Shown one piece after another: positions 10,498 through 19,496 of a stretch of 64,000 nucleotides of DNA; the stretch's first letter is position 1; the number at the start of each line of letters is the position of its first letter. This DNA is from Candidatus Abyssobacteria bacterium SURF_5 (GTDB lineage Bacteria; Abyssobacteria; SURF-5), in NCBI GenBank assembly GCA_003598085.1, contig QZKU01000004.1, forward strand, positions 4,211-68,210, written 5' to 3'. The position numbers were made by a program, and so were the translations under genes. The notes below the pieces were generated by a model. It was not told where the DNA came from and did not search any database. It saw only the letters and a list, made by a program, of their open reading frames with translations.

Positions 10498-11301
10498 ATG
10501 AGCAAGGTCCTTACTGAAAGAGACGACAAAGTCTTCATCATTACGATCAATCGGCCCGAGGTGCGCAATTGCGTGGACGGCGAGACCGCATCGCTCCTCG
10601 AACATGCGTGGAAAACCTTCCGGGATGACGAAGAACTGTACGTCGCCATCTTGACCGGCGCCGGCGACAAAGCCTTCTGTGCGGGCGCAGACCTGAGAAA
10701 TCTGCAAACGCTCGGGCCGGGACCGAATGCGAGCCGCCACGAGCGCCGCCGGTTCATAACCAGTGGCCCCGGCTATATGGGCTATACGCGTCAAGTGGAC
10801 ATCTACAAGCCGATCATCGCAGCCGTCAACGGGTTCGCGCTTGCCGGCGGACTCGAGCTTTCCTGCCTGGCCGACATCCGCATTGTCGAGGAACATGCCG
10901 AGATGGGCGTCGCCTGCCGCCGCTGGAATGTGCCGCTTCTCGATGGCGGCACGCAAAGGCTGCCGCGCATTATCGGCATGGGCTGGGCGATGGAGATGAT
11001 CATTACCGGCCGCTTCGTCTCGGCGCAGGACGCATACCGCATTGGGCTCGCCAACGAGATCGTTCCAAAAGGAAAATCACTTCAGCGCGCAAGGGAGTTG
11101 GCTCACCAGTTGTGCAAATTGCCGCAGGGCGCGATGAGGACCGATAAACAGGCCGCGCTGATGGGGTATGGCCGCCCGCTGGAGGAGGGCCTGCGCATCG
11201 AGGCGGAAGTCGGGCAGACCGTTCTCGAGGGCTTTGACATTGTCGAAGGCGCAAGCGCATTCATCGAAAAAAGAAAGCCGTCGTTCAAACAGGATACGTA
11301 A
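10498..11301 (+). CDS. Enoyl-CoA hydratase/isomerase family protein with altered catalytic residue
   Basis: 267-aa crotonase-fold protein. The ATG at 10498 is chosen over one at 10471 because GGAGG lies 6 bases before it. The oxyanion-hole segments are present (AFCAGADLRN near residue 59; NGFALAGGLE near 111). Aligned without gaps to rat crotonase, the first catalytic glutamate (Glu144) is kept as Glu120 in GGLE, but the second (Glu164) is Cys140 in VACRRWNVP. GGTQRLPRIIG follows, as in the family. Family members hydrate 2-enoyl-CoA, isomerise double bonds or do related acyl-CoA chemistry; loss of Glu164 argues against a standard hydratase. It lies between the activase and an enolase-superfamily gene on the same strand, suggesting a shared acyl-CoA or organic-acid pathway, but the substrate is unknown. 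Confidence 0.88.
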   Translation: MSKVLTERDDKVFIITINRPEVRNCVDGETASLLEHAWKTFRDDEELYVAILTGAGDKAFCAGADLRNLQTLGPGPNASRHERRRFITSGPGYMGYTRQVDIYKPIIAAVNGFALAGGLELSCLADIRIVEEHAEMGVACRRWNVPLLDGGTQRLPRIIGMGWAMEMIITGRFVSAQDAYRIGLANEIVPKGKSLQRARELAHQLCKLPQGAMRTDKQAALMGYGRPLEEGLRIEAEVGQTVLEGFDIVEGASAFIEKRKPSFKQDT

Positions 11302-11420
11302 TAATACCCATTTCGCCGAATGCACATTTTCGGGCACGGCATGCCGCGTCCGAAAACAGCCGAAAAATCTGCGGCTCATGTCTCACCGGCTCCGTCCGGA
11401 CAGCCAAACACGAGGAAAAT

Positions 11421-12671
11421 ATGAAGATCGACCATATCGAAACCATCCACCTCTATTTCGAGTATTCCGAAGGCAAAAGCTTCTCAACGCCGGCCGGGCC
11501 GGTCAAAGGCCGCATGACAACGCTGGTGCGGGTCTACGCCGATAACGGGCTAACCGGGATCGGCTCGGCCTACGCGCATCCGGCCATGGTTGAAGCCGCC
11601 ATTCAGCATTTGGCGCCTCTGCTGGAGGGACGCGCCGTGACCGATACCGAATATGATCCTCTCAGCCAGTTTATGCGGGGCGATACGCAGATCGAGCGCC
11701 TGTGGAGAGGCATGTACGTCTGGACGCGCTGGTCGGGACGGAAAGGCGCCGCCATGGCGGCTCTCGGCGGAATCGATCAGGCGCTGTGGGACCTGACAGG
11801 GCAGGCGGAAGACAAACCGGTTTGGAAATTGCTCGGGGGCAAAACCTCGAAATGTCCCGCCTATGCGAGTGGAATGCTGTACGGTTTCACGCCGGCGGAA
11901 ACGGCCGAGCTCGCAGCCAAGTACGTCTCGAGAGGATTCCGCCGCGTCAAGATGCGCATCGGTTATAGCTGGGAGCACGACGTTGCCGCCGTACGCGCCG
12001 TGCGCGCCGCAATCGGCGACAAGATAGATCTGATGTGTGACGGTACCTGGCGCTTTGATCTTGAAGGTGCGCGGCGCATGGCGAAAGAACTCGTCGCCAA
12101 CCGCGTGTTCTGGTTTGAAGAACCTTTTGAGGCAGACGATCTGGACAATTACGTTGCCCTGCGCGGCACAATCGGGCTCCCGCTTGCATCCGGCGAGAAC
12201 GAGTTCGGTTTCGAGGGCTTCCGCGAGCTCATTCGCATCGGAGCGGTTGATATCGTGCAGCCCGACGCCTCGCGTTGCGGCGGCATCAGCGAAGTCGTCA
12301 AAGTCGCCAGACTGGCGCGGACTGCCAATCTTCGGTTTGCTCCTCATTCGTGGTGCGATCCGGTCGCCGTCATCTCAAATGCCCATGTCGTTGCGGCCCA
12401 TGATAACGGAATAACAGTTGAGATTGACCAAACCGGCAACCGCTTCATCGAGGAATTGTTGGGCCATCCGCTGACCGTCAAGGACGGCCTGCTCGATCTT
12501 GGCGATCGGCCCGGACTTGGGACCGAACTTGATCCCGCCGCGCTCGAGCGGTTCAGAGTGGCGAGCCCGGCAGATATCCCGCAGGGCAATCACTGCGACA
12601 TCATTCTGGGACCGCCGACCGTGCTCGCGCCAATCCCGCCATATGTCGGAGACAGATCCCAATCTGCCTGA
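11421..12671 (+). CDS. Mandelate racemase/muconate lactonizing enzyme family protein (enolase superfamily)
   Basis: 416-aa two-domain enzyme: an N-terminal capping domain (about 1-130) and a TIM barrel. The ATG at 11421 has GAGGAAAAT before it. Metal ligands are visible as Asp207 (MCDGTW), Glu233/234 (WFEEPFE) and Glu259 (ASGENEFG). The catalytic dyad of the mandelate racemase subgroup is present as Asp282 (QPDASRCGG) and His309 (APHSWCDP). The usual K-x-K base motif reads Lys177-Met-Arg179 (RVKMRIGY). Enzymes of this subgroup abstract the proton alpha to a carboxylate and are mostly sugar-acid dehydratases or racemases. It could feed the sugar-acid operon near 39-43 kb, but it sits beside the crotonase and is not linked to that operon. 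Specific substrate unknown. Confidence 0.87.
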   Translation: MKIDHIETIHLYFEYSEGKSFSTPAGPVKGRMTTLVRVYADNGLTGIGSAYAHPAMVEAAIQHLAPLLEGRAVTDTEYDPLSQFMRGDTQIERLWRGMYVWTRWSGRKGAAMAALGGIDQALWDLTGQAEDKPVWKLLGGKTSKCPAYASGMLYGFTPAETAELAAKYVSRGFRRVKMRIGYSWEHDVAAVRAVRAAIGDKIDLMCDGTWRFDLEGARRMAKELVANRVFWFEEPFEADDLDNYVALRGTIGLPLASGENEFGFEGFRELIRIGAVDIVQPDASRCGGISEVVKVARLARTANLRFAPHSWCDPVAVISNAHVVAAHDNGITVEIDQTGNRFIEELLGHPLTVKDGLLDLGDRPGLGTELDPAALERFRVASPADIPQGNHCDIILGPPTVLAPIPPYVGDRSQSA

Positions 12672-13109
12672 TTGAAGCAGTCTCGCAAAACTCCGCCGGC
12701 CAAAGGTGTCACTTGCTGTCCAAGATAATTCCAACATGTGGCATTTTGGTTCAAAAACCGACATTTTTTAAGGCCAATTGAAGTGACTAATTTGAGGCTG
12801 TCTTCAAAAACTTTTTTCACCGCGGAGACGCGAAGAGCGCAGAGAAAGACATGCACAACAAGACACCCCTTAAATCCTCCTTTTATTCTGCCTTTGCGGC
12901 CTCTGCGCCTTTGCGGTTCAATAAGCTTTTCAGTATCAGCCGACCGTTTTTCGAAATGGAAAAGCTCTCTTGGGCAAGAGTGGCGCCGCTTCTTAAATAC
13001 AGAATCAACCCCATGGAAGGGCGTTTCCGGCAGGGTCATTTTAGAATAAGACCCCGGTTAACGGGAGTGTCCGGAAACACATGCGATTGTCTGTAGAAGG
13101 AGATCTGCC
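12672..13109. other. Intergenic region with an inverted-repeat element
   Basis: No credible gene. The central part (12818-12919) is an imperfect inverted repeat described separately. Open frames across it on both strands read as low-complexity Arg/Leu/Ala strings typical of this repeat type rather than proteins. Confidence 0.6.
12818..12919. repeat. Imperfect inverted repeat, ACCGCRGAGACGC-type
   Basis: The left arm CACCGCGGAGACGCGAAG and the right arm (reverse complement AACCGCAAAGGCGCAGAGG) are imperfect inverted copies around about 45 bases. The same style of element, built from short purine-rich steps, occurs at 49379-49474, and a degraded copy is at 41790-41850. It carries no gene. Such elements are scattered between genes in many environmental bacterial genomes. 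Confidence 0.55.
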
Positions 13110-13391
13110 ATGAGACTATTAGGATTAAAGGAAAGAGCGCTGACTACTTCCAAACCCGAAAAGCATAAGGAGGGAATGGTCGCCAGGCTGATCGAGCAGC
13201 AAACGGCGAAGCTGCCCTCGGACGTGTTTCTTTGGGCGGCACTTGGCTCGATAGGGGCGGCATTCGTCCTCGAAGTAACAGGCCGCGAGGAGAAGGGACA
13301 TTTCGTCGGCCAATGGGTCGCTCCTTTCCTGCTTCTCGGCCTTTACAACAAGCTCGTAAAAGTATCAGGGTCAGATCGGATCCGCCGCTAG
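13110..13391 (+). CDS. Small membrane protein of unknown function
   Basis: 93-aa protein with a strong ribosome-binding site (AAGGAG about 8 bases before the ATG). The N-terminal 30 residues are charged. Two hydrophobic segments follow, about 40-58 (LWAALGSIGAAFVLEV) and 68-84 (WVAPFLLLGLYNKLV), separated by a short charged loop, and the C-terminus is basic. This fits a two-pass or hairpin inner-membrane protein. I do not recognise the family. It stands alone between two intergenic stretches of more than 380 bases, so it is probably its own transcription unit. Confidence 0.7.
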   Translation: MRLLGLKERALTTSKPEKHKEGMVARLIEQQTAKLPSDVFLWAALGSIGAAFVLEVTGREEKGHFVGQWVAPFLLLGLYNKLVKVSGSDRIRR

Positions 13392-13774
13392 CACGTTCCT
13401 CCTGAAATCCTTTTTCGTCCGTCGCTTCGCAACCTCGGATGTGGAGGGGGCGCGGCGATTGGTGAAGCGGCGGCGCGATGCATGAGTAGTTTTTCGGGGG
13501 AACCTTCTGTTTCGGCGAATAGATGCGGTCCTGCGCACAGCCGGTAACGGCCGGAAACATCACCCTGTTTCTCTCCTATTGAAACAAGGCTCCCCTCCTT
13601 TTTTGGAAATTTGCTTCATCTTCTTCGATTTCAGACGCTTTAGTTACCCGCCTCCTCCTGCTCTCCTTTTTGTTATAAAACCATTTTGCAATTCTTGAAA
13701 GTGTGGATATAATATCTCCACCGCGGTAAAACAGCGGGAGCGGTAATGGACTTCTTCACGAGGAGCGGGAAAAA
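13392..13774. other. Intergenic region upstream of the phospholipase C-like gene
   Basis: Nothing gene-like is visible. The right end holds the candidate promoter at 13686-13713 and AGGAG before the ATG at 13775. Confidence 0.5.
13686..13713 (+). promoter_or_regulatory. Candidate promoter of the phospholipase C-like gene
   Basis: TTGCAA (13686-13691), 16-base spacer, perfect TATAAT (13708-13713). Predicted start near 13720, giving a leader of about 55 bases. Confidence 0.5.
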
Positions 13775-15532
13775 ATGAAAACCTATAGCCGATTCAATGG
13801 AGTCGAAAGAATATGCCTCCGGTTTACCTTGATCGCGTCGCTCTTAGCTCTCATTCTGACCGCGCCCGCATGGGTCCAGGCCGATATGGCGAGCCCCCTG
13901 CATAAGTCGGAGCCGAACATGCAGGTACACCAGTATCTGACGGGGGAAGCAGCTTTCCTATGGCCGGGGACGAATGGGATGGAGCCGGTAATCCAGGCGG
14001 AATGGGATGCTTTCTTTGCAGGCGACCATCACGAACTGTGGGATTATATCGGCGCGCGCACCGAATACTCAGGCGCGACGCCGGCGCCGGGAACAATCAC
14101 TTATGGCGGCCGGTATGCCGGCGCCGTCGTGACCGACATACTCTGGTCGGCGCCCGAGCCGTCGCTCGATATGCCATATTCCGAGTACGACCAGGCGCGG
14201 TTTTACATTATCGATCCGTTCTTCGATCTCGTGAACGACGACGGCAGCGGCAGCAGCGCCGGAAATCTGACGGTCGGGAGCTGGCCTGCGGTCGGCGACG
14301 ATCTGATCGAGGGTACGCACGAAGAAGACCTGTTTTTTGTGCACGAGACGTTCGTGATCCTGTACGACCTTTACGGCCATTCGGCATTCGATCCGGGACG
14401 AGACTATCTGCAGGACGAATTCTACAACGGCCTCGATTATGACGCCGCCGAAGTGTTTTATCATCACCTCTGGCGGCGGAAGGCGCATAATGACGGCGAT
14501 CTGCTGATGACCGGCGTGAGCTGGGCCAACTCGCAAAGCTCATGGGATGAGGTTATCGTGATGCCCGACATCTTCGACGCGCACCCGAGCCCGATTCAGG
14601 TCGCCGAGGGCTGCTGGCAGCTTGCGCTCGATTATTACCTCGGCCAGGGAGGGCGCCCGCAGGACAAAGGCCTCTCGCTTTATTTTCTCGGCCGCGTGGC
14701 ACACCTGCTGGCGGATTTGACTGTCCCCGCACACGCTCATTGCGATCCGCACAGCCCGGTGTGGCCCGATTCGTACGAGAATTTCATGGGCGCCGTCGGA
14801 GTGTATTCTCAATACACGCATAACGAAGTGCCCGTGTTCGATGCGGACGGCGCTGTGATCGGCGCCCGACCGTGGGGCTACACCGATCAGACGTGGCCGT
14901 ACAATGAGTTTTCCTACGTGCGTTATGACATTCCGGGAACCAAATGGGACCCGTTCGAGCCGAATGATGATACCGCCCGCGCCAAGTGGGAAAGCCAATC
15001 GCCTCTATTCCACCTGTTCTGGGCGACGGCCGAACTCGCCGACAATTACGACAGCAACGACGCCAACGGTGAGCTGGACGGGGGAGCAAGGCGGGCAGGC
15101 GGCTTCAGTGAATTCGAGCTGCGGCAGATCGCCGACGAACTCATGCCGCAGGCGATGATTTCCCTCGACGAACTGTACCGGCTGTTCTTCTACACGATCG
15201 AGCAGTCCGTGCCGGCAGTTCACCTGCTCTTCCCGGCGGACGGCTCGATTCTGACATCGCCGCCGACGTTCATGTGGACAAGCACCGGCCTCGGGGCTGC
15301 CCCGGTTTACGCTGTGGACAGCAGCTTCTCGCAATCGTTCACGAGCTACCGGTCGACGTATGAAGATCTTGGACTGCTCATCACTGATACCAGTTGGACC
15401 ATGCCGCTGGGCGTGTGGAACAGGATTCCTTCCGGCGGCCAAATCTATTGGCGCGTGCGGGGCGCAGACCTTTCGCAGCCCCCGGTAGAAGCGATCGTTT
15501 CGGACGAAATCTGGTCATTTACGAAGCAGTAA
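13775..15532 (+). CDS. Secreted zinc-dependent phospholipase C/S1-P1 nuclease-like protein
   Basis: 585-aa exported protein. Residues 1-36 form a Sec signal peptide (hydrophobic stretch LIASLLALILTAPAWVQA, then DMAS). The mature part has His-rich motifs of the zinc phospholipase C / S1-P1 fold: HQYLTGEA near the mature N-terminus, HETFVILYDLYGHS in the middle, and RVAHLLADLTVPAHAHCDPH with His310, Asp314, His321 and His323 as likely zinc ligands. About residues 485-585 form a fibronectin III-like or Ig-like tail (HLLFPADGSILTSPPTFMW). Family members hydrolyse phosphodiester bonds of lipids or nucleic acids outside the cytoplasm. It is a single-gene unit with its own promoter. Substrate not determined; an inactive, binding-only role is possible. 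Confidence 0.78.
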   Translation: MKTYSRFNGVERICLRFTLIASLLALILTAPAWVQADMASPLHKSEPNMQVHQYLTGEAAFLWPGTNGMEPVIQAEWDAFFAGDHHELWDYIGARTEYSGATPAPGTITYGGRYAGAVVTDILWSAPEPSLDMPYSEYDQARFYIIDPFFDLVNDDGSGSSAGNLTVGSWPAVGDDLIEGTHEEDLFFVHETFVILYDLYGHSAFDPGRDYLQDEFYNGLDYDAAEVFYHHLWRRKAHNDGDLLMTGVSWANSQSSWDEVIVMPDIFDAHPSPIQVAEGCWQLALDYYLGQGGRPQDKGLSLYFLGRVAHLLADLTVPAHAHCDPHSPVWPDSYENFMGAVGVYSQYTHNEVPVFDADGAVIGARPWGYTDQTWPYNEFSYVRYDIPGTKWDPFEPNDDTARAKWESQSPLFHLFWATAELADNYDSNDANGELDGGARRAGGFSEFELRQIADELMPQAMISLDELYRLFFYTIEQSVPAVHLLFPADGSILTSPPTFMWTSTGLGAAPVYAVDSSFSQSFTSYRSTYEDLGLLITDTSWTMPLGVWNRIPSGGQIYWRVRGADLSQPPVEAIVSDEIWSFTKQ

Positions 15533-15719
15533 GAGAACCCTGATTTCCCGCATGATGGCTACGTGATGGGTTTCTTGTCCCCCAAGTCCGTTTCCAAATC
15601 CGGCCATGGCGGGAGTTCTTTTGATCCGGAGAAAGCATCGAAACCTCCTCTCTTAGGCTGTCCCGAAACGAGGTTGGCGCCGATGACAAAGCAGTATCGA
15701 CAAGTCAGAGTAACCCGTC

Positions 15720-15739
15720 ATTCCTGCGAAAGCAGGAAT
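15720..15739. repeat. REP-like hairpin (ATTCCTGC-GAAA-GCAGGAAT)
   Basis: A perfect 8-bp stem with a GAAA loop, preceded by CCCGTC and followed by CCAGGATC. This matches the common extragenic CGTCATTCC-type hairpin repeat of many proteobacterial-like genomes. It could act as an RNA stem or a repeat target; only one copy is seen here. Confidence 0.6.
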
Positions 15740-15806
15740 CCAGGATCCGGCAGAAGAGAAATTTGAATTACGGGATAGCCTCCTCTCTCCGTTTCTCTTT
15801 TCTTTC

Positions 15807-15835
15807 TTGAAAATAGAGTCTGCTGCGGATATGAT
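15807..15835 (+). promoter_or_regulatory. Promoter of the URO-D-family gene
   Basis: TTGAAA (15807-15812), exactly 17 bases, TATGAT (15830-15835). Predicted start near 15842, 38 bases before the ATG. A good sigma-70 match by eye. Confidence 0.6.
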
Positions 15836-15879
15836 AAGGTCCGACAGGGAAACGGATTTTCGTGTAATGGAGACACCCC

Positions 15880-17049
15880 ATGAATTCATTCGCCTCGAAA
15901 CAACGAGTGATTGATACCTTGAATCATCGCCAACCCGACCGCATTCCGTTCGATCTTGGCAGCTCCATCGAGACCGGCATCACCATACAAGCCTACGACC
16001 GGTTCATCGAGTTTATGAATTTGACCGAAGAGCCTGACGACACGCTGTTCAACGCCTTCATGCAGACCGGCAATTTCAAGCAGGTCCCCGAAAACATCCT
16101 TCGGCATCTGAAAGTGGATACGCGTGGCACGCTCATCCAAATGCCTTCCGAGCCCGAGCCGAGAATCGAATTCGAAGGCGACACCATGCTCCTCTATGAC
16201 GAATGGGGCGTGAAATGGGCAAAGCCGGAAAGCAGCTTTTATACCGACCCGGTAGGCCACCCGCTTGGCGGAGAGCTCACCCGCAAACGTCTAAAAGAGT
16301 TTCCCTGGCCAGACCCCCTGCAGGAATCTCGATTTCATGGCCTGAAGGAAGAGGCGCAACGAATGCGCGATACCGGCTGTGCCGTAATGTTCAGTCTCTA
16401 CGGGCTCGGCTTGTGGGAAGTCGCCTGGATGCTGCACGGCCTCGAGGCGACCCTGGTGGATTTCATGCTTCAGCCGGCACTGATGGAACAGCTTCTGGAT
16501 AGGATTAAAGAATTCCAGATGCGGCTATGGGAAAGGACTCTGGAGGTCGTCGGCGAAAATGTGGACATCTGTCTGCATAGCGAAGATCTCGGCACGCAGA
16601 ACAATCCCATCATGTCGCCTGAGCTGTATCGCAAATTCTTGAAGCCGCGCCAGGCGGAACTATTTGCGCACATCAAGAAGGTAGCGAAAAACGACGTCAA
16701 GGTTCTGCTGCATTCCTGCGGCAGCATCCGGAAACTGATTCCGGACTTGATCGAAACGGGCATCGACGCGCTCAACCCCATCCAGGTGAGCGCGACCGGA
16801 ATGGATACCAAAGAGCTAAAGAGGGAATACGGGAAGGACCTCTGCTTCTGGGGCGGCGGAGTCGATACCCAGGAGATTCTGCCGCATCGCTCGCCGGCAG
16901 AGGTGCGGGATGAGGTTAAGCGAAGGATCGAAGACCTCGCTCCAGATGGCGGATTCGTTTTTGCGGCAGTCCACAATATACAACCCGACGTCCCGCCGGA
17001 AAACCTTCAGGCGATGTGGGAAGCCTTTCAGGAATGCGCGGATTATTAG
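15880..17049 (+). CDS. Uroporphyrinogen decarboxylase-family protein (MtaA/CmuA-like methyltransferase)
   Basis: 389-aa TIM-barrel protein; ATG preceded by GGAG. The N-terminus (LNHRQPDRIPFDLG) is typical of the broad URO-D family. The motif LLHSCGSI (His278, Cys280) and a later GGGVDTQEILP match the zinc-ligating H-x-C arrangement of corrinoid methyltransferases of the MtaA/MtbA/CmuA type. True HemE lacks this motif. Family members move methyl groups between cobalamin proteins and coenzyme M, tetrahydrofolate or other thiols. No corrinoid protein gene is adjacent, so the partner is unknown. It is followed after 31 bases by the amphi-Trp gene and then a FadH-like reductase, which suggests co-transcription. 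Confidence 0.82.
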   Translation: MNSFASKQRVIDTLNHRQPDRIPFDLGSSIETGITIQAYDRFIEFMNLTEEPDDTLFNAFMQTGNFKQVPENILRHLKVDTRGTLIQMPSEPEPRIEFEGDTMLLYDEWGVKWAKPESSFYTDPVGHPLGGELTRKRLKEFPWPDPLQESRFHGLKEEAQRMRDTGCAVMFSLYGLGLWEVAWMLHGLEATLVDFMLQPALMEQLLDRIKEFQMRLWERTLEVVGENVDICLHSEDLGTQNNPIMSPELYRKFLKPRQAELFAHIKKVAKNDVKVLLHSCGSIRKLIPDLIETGIDALNPIQVSATGMDTKELKREYGKDLCFWGGGVDTQEILPHRSPAEVRDEVKRRIEDLAPDGGFVFAAVHNIQPDVPPENLQAMWEAFQECADY

Positions 17050-17080
17050 TCTGTAACCAGGATGAAGGAGAGAAGCTATC

Positions 17081-17314
17081 GTGGCCAAGTTGAAGAAATT
17101 CATGCGCGACATCGAAAAAGAATATCCCGCAAAACAGTTCGTTACGAAGCTGCGCCGGCTTGCCGATTGCATCGAACAGGGGAAACTGTTCCGGATACAG
17201 GTGGCGGGCGAGCGCGTGACCGTGCCGCCCAACGCAGTCATCAATATCGAACATGAGCGCGAAGGAAATAATGAAGAAATAGAGTTTCAATTGAAATGGA
17301 AACTGACAAGATAA
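17081..17314 (+). CDS. Amphi-Trp domain protein
   Basis: 77-aa protein starting at GTG 17081, with GAAGGAG upstream. It fits the amphi-Trp small-domain pattern: KLRRLADCIEQGKLFRIQVAGE, then VTVPPNAV, then acidic residues and a final EIEFQLKWK beta-strand with the hallmark tryptophan. Function of the family is not established. It lies between the URO-D-family gene and the flavin oxidoreductase with short gaps (31 and 49 bases), so it is probably co-transcribed with them. Confidence 0.8.
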   Translation: MAKLKKFMRDIEKEYPAKQFVTKLRRLADCIEQGKLFRIQVAGERVTVPPNAVINIEHEREGNNEEIEFQLKWKLTR

Positions 17315-17363
17315 CAATTGGAAACTACAATGCGTTCCCATACCGTTTCCACTGGAGGCTGCC

Positions 17364-19367
17364 ATGAAAGACCCGTTGCTTAATCCAATAAGAATAGGAA
17401 GGTTGGAGATCAACAACCGCATTTATATGCCCGCGATGCATCTGGGGATGGCGGAAGATTTTCAGGTGACGGACCGGCTCGTTGATTTTTATGCCGAGCG
17501 AGCCCGCGGCGGCGCGGGTGCTATTTGCGTCGGCTACGCCACTATTGATGATTTGTCCGGCAACACCCAGAATATCGGCGCGCACAGCGACGAATTCATT
17601 CCGGGCCTTGCGCGCCTGTCGGATGCCATAAAGAAAAACGGTGCGCGTTCGGCGCTTCAATTGAATCATGCCGGCCGCTACAACATGTCCTTTTTCCTCG
17701 GCGGAAAACAGCCGATTGCGCCTTCTCCGATCGCTTCCCGCATGACGCGCGAGACGCCGCGCGAAATGACGCTCGAGGATATCCGGCGGACAATAACGGC
17801 GTTCGCCGAGGCGGCGGCCCGCGCGAAGAAGGCGGGTTTCGATATCGTCGAGGTTCTCAGCGGGACCGGCTACCTGATCAGCGAATTCCTGTCACCGCTA
17901 ACGAATCAGCGCAAGGATGAGTATGGCGGCTCGCTCGCGAACCGGATGCGGTTCGGGCTGGAAGTCATCTGCGCCATCCGCGAAAAGCTGGGCAAGGATT
18001 TTCCGCTCATCGTGCGCATGAACGGGAACGACTTCATGCCGGGCGGACAAGGCCGCGGCGAGCTTCAGGAATACGCGCAGGCGCTGGTGCAGCACGGCGT
18101 GGACGCGCTGTGCATCAATGTTGGATGGCATGAGGCGAGGGTCCCGCAGATCGTATCGTTTGTTCCGCGGGGCGTCTTCGCGTATCAGGCGCGGGGAATA
18201 AAGGAAAAGGTGAATGTGCCGGTGATCGCAAGCCACCGGATCAATGATCCCGCGGTCGCTCGCAAGCTGATAGCCGACGGCATGTGCGACATGGTCGCCA
18301 TGGGCAGAAGCCTGATCGCCGACCCGTATCTGCCCGAGAAGGTGAGGACGGGACGCGAGGATGAAATCGTTCACTGCATCGCGTGCGCGCAGGGTTGCTT
18401 CGATCATCTGTTCGAACTAAAGTCGGTCGAGTGCCTCTGCAATCCGAAGGCCGGCCATGAGGCGGAATTGAGCGCGCGAAAAACAGAAAAACCGAAGAAG
18501 GTCATGGTAATCGGCGGCGGTCCTGCAGGCATGAGCGCGGCCCTCGCGGCGCAAGAGCAGGGACATTCCGTCACGATTTACGAACAGAGCGGCAGGCTCG
18601 GCGGCCAGCTTTTCCTCGCATCTGCGCCTCCTGGTAGAGACGAGTTCATGGAGCTCGCGCGAGACCTGGAGAAACAGGTAAAAGTCAATGGGGTGCGCGT
18701 CATGCTCAATCAAAAGGTTGATGCCGCTCTCATCACAAAAGAAGCGCCTGACACCGTTATCCTGGCCACCGGCGCCGTTCCGATCGTTCCGCCGATAACC
18801 GGAATCGACCGCCCGAACGTCGTGCAGGCGTGGGACGTGCTGCAGAATAAAGTCCTCACCGGCAGCAAGGTCGTGGTGATAGGAGGCGGAGCAGTCGGAG
18901 TTGAAACCGCGATGTTTCTCGCGGAAAAGGGAACGCTTTCCGGCGAGGAATTGAAATTCCTTTTCATCAATAAAGCCGAGAGCCCCGAAGCTCTTTATGA
19001 ATTGGCCAGCCGTGGAACGAAAGAGGTTGTTCTCATAGAAATGATCGACAAGATCGGCAAAGATATCGGCCGTTCCACTCGCTGGGGAATGCTGCAGGAC
19101 ATGGCCCGCTTCGGGATCAGGAGCGATGTGCAGACGCGAGCGCTCGAGATAACCGATTCCGGCATAAAGATCGAGCGGAATGGCGCGACGGAAGAGATCC
19201 CGGCCGATACCATCGTCCTTGCTGTCGGCGCGCAGTCTCACAACCCGCTTCAGGCAATCCTCGAACAGAAGAAGATTCAGTACACCGTGGTCGGTGATGC
19301 CAGTCACGTGGGAACGGCTTTCGAAGCGGTTCATGCAGGATTCCGGGCCGGAAGAGAGATACAGTAG
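17364..19367 (+). CDS. NADH:flavin oxidoreductase / 2,4-dienoyl-CoA reductase-like iron-sulfur flavoenzyme
   Basis: 667 aa with GGAGG before the ATG. Residues 1-330 form an old yellow enzyme FMN barrel. A [4Fe-4S] motif C338-x2-C341-x3-C345-x11-C357 matches FadH exactly in spacing. A Rossmann FAD domain (VMVIGGGPAGMSAA, near 385) and an NAD(P) domain (VVVIGGGAVGVETA, near 510) follow. FadH-type enzymes pass hydride from NADPH through FAD and the cluster to FMN and reduce conjugated double bonds of acyl-CoAs; relatives reduce cyclic enones, bile-acid intermediates or trimethylamine. The exact substrate is open. It ends a same-strand run that includes the URO-D-family and amphi-Trp genes. Consistent with degradation of unsaturated or cyclic acyl compounds. 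Confidence 0.87.
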   Translation: MKDPLLNPIRIGRLEINNRIYMPAMHLGMAEDFQVTDRLVDFYAERARGGAGAICVGYATIDDLSGNTQNIGAHSDEFIPGLARLSDAIKKNGARSALQLNHAGRYNMSFFLGGKQPIAPSPIASRMTRETPREMTLEDIRRTITAFAEAAARAKKAGFDIVEVLSGTGYLISEFLSPLTNQRKDEYGGSLANRMRFGLEVICAIREKLGKDFPLIVRMNGNDFMPGGQGRGELQEYAQALVQHGVDALCINVGWHEARVPQIVSFVPRGVFAYQARGIKEKVNVPVIASHRINDPAVARKLIADGMCDMVAMGRSLIADPYLPEKVRTGREDEIVHCIACAQGCFDHLFELKSVECLCNPKAGHEAELSARKTEKPKKVMVIGGGPAGMSAALAAQEQGHSVTIYEQSGRLGGQLFLASAPPGRDEFMELARDLEKQVKVNGVRVMLNQKVDAALITKEAPDTVILATGAVPIVPPITGIDRPNVVQAWDVLQNKVLTGSKVVVIGGGAVGVETAMFLAEKGTLSGEELKFLFINKAESPEALYELASRGTKEVVLIEMIDKIGKDIGRSTRWGMLQDMARFGIRSDVQTRALEITDSGIKIERNGATEEIPADTIVLAVGAQSHNPLQAILEQKKIQYTVVGDASHVGTAFEAVHAGFRAGREIQ

Positions 19368-19496
19368 CCGCGATTTGTTGAGCCGGTCGGTTGGAAGCAG
19401 CCAAGAAGGAGGGTGCTCACGAGTCGATCTTTCAGTTCCACCCCGCTGACTGAATTGCCGGACGATCCTTTAACAACGGAAGCTGAATGAACGGAA

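Larger units (their letters stand above)
15533..15879. other. Intergenic region with hairpin repeat and promoter
   Basis: No gene seen. It holds the REP-like hairpin at 15720-15739 and the promoter at 15807-15835. Confidence 0.5.

Noticed and set aside
12738-13049. Short proteins over the repeat at 12818-12919
   Set aside because: Arg/Leu-rich translations typical of this inverted repeat, with no ribosome-binding site.
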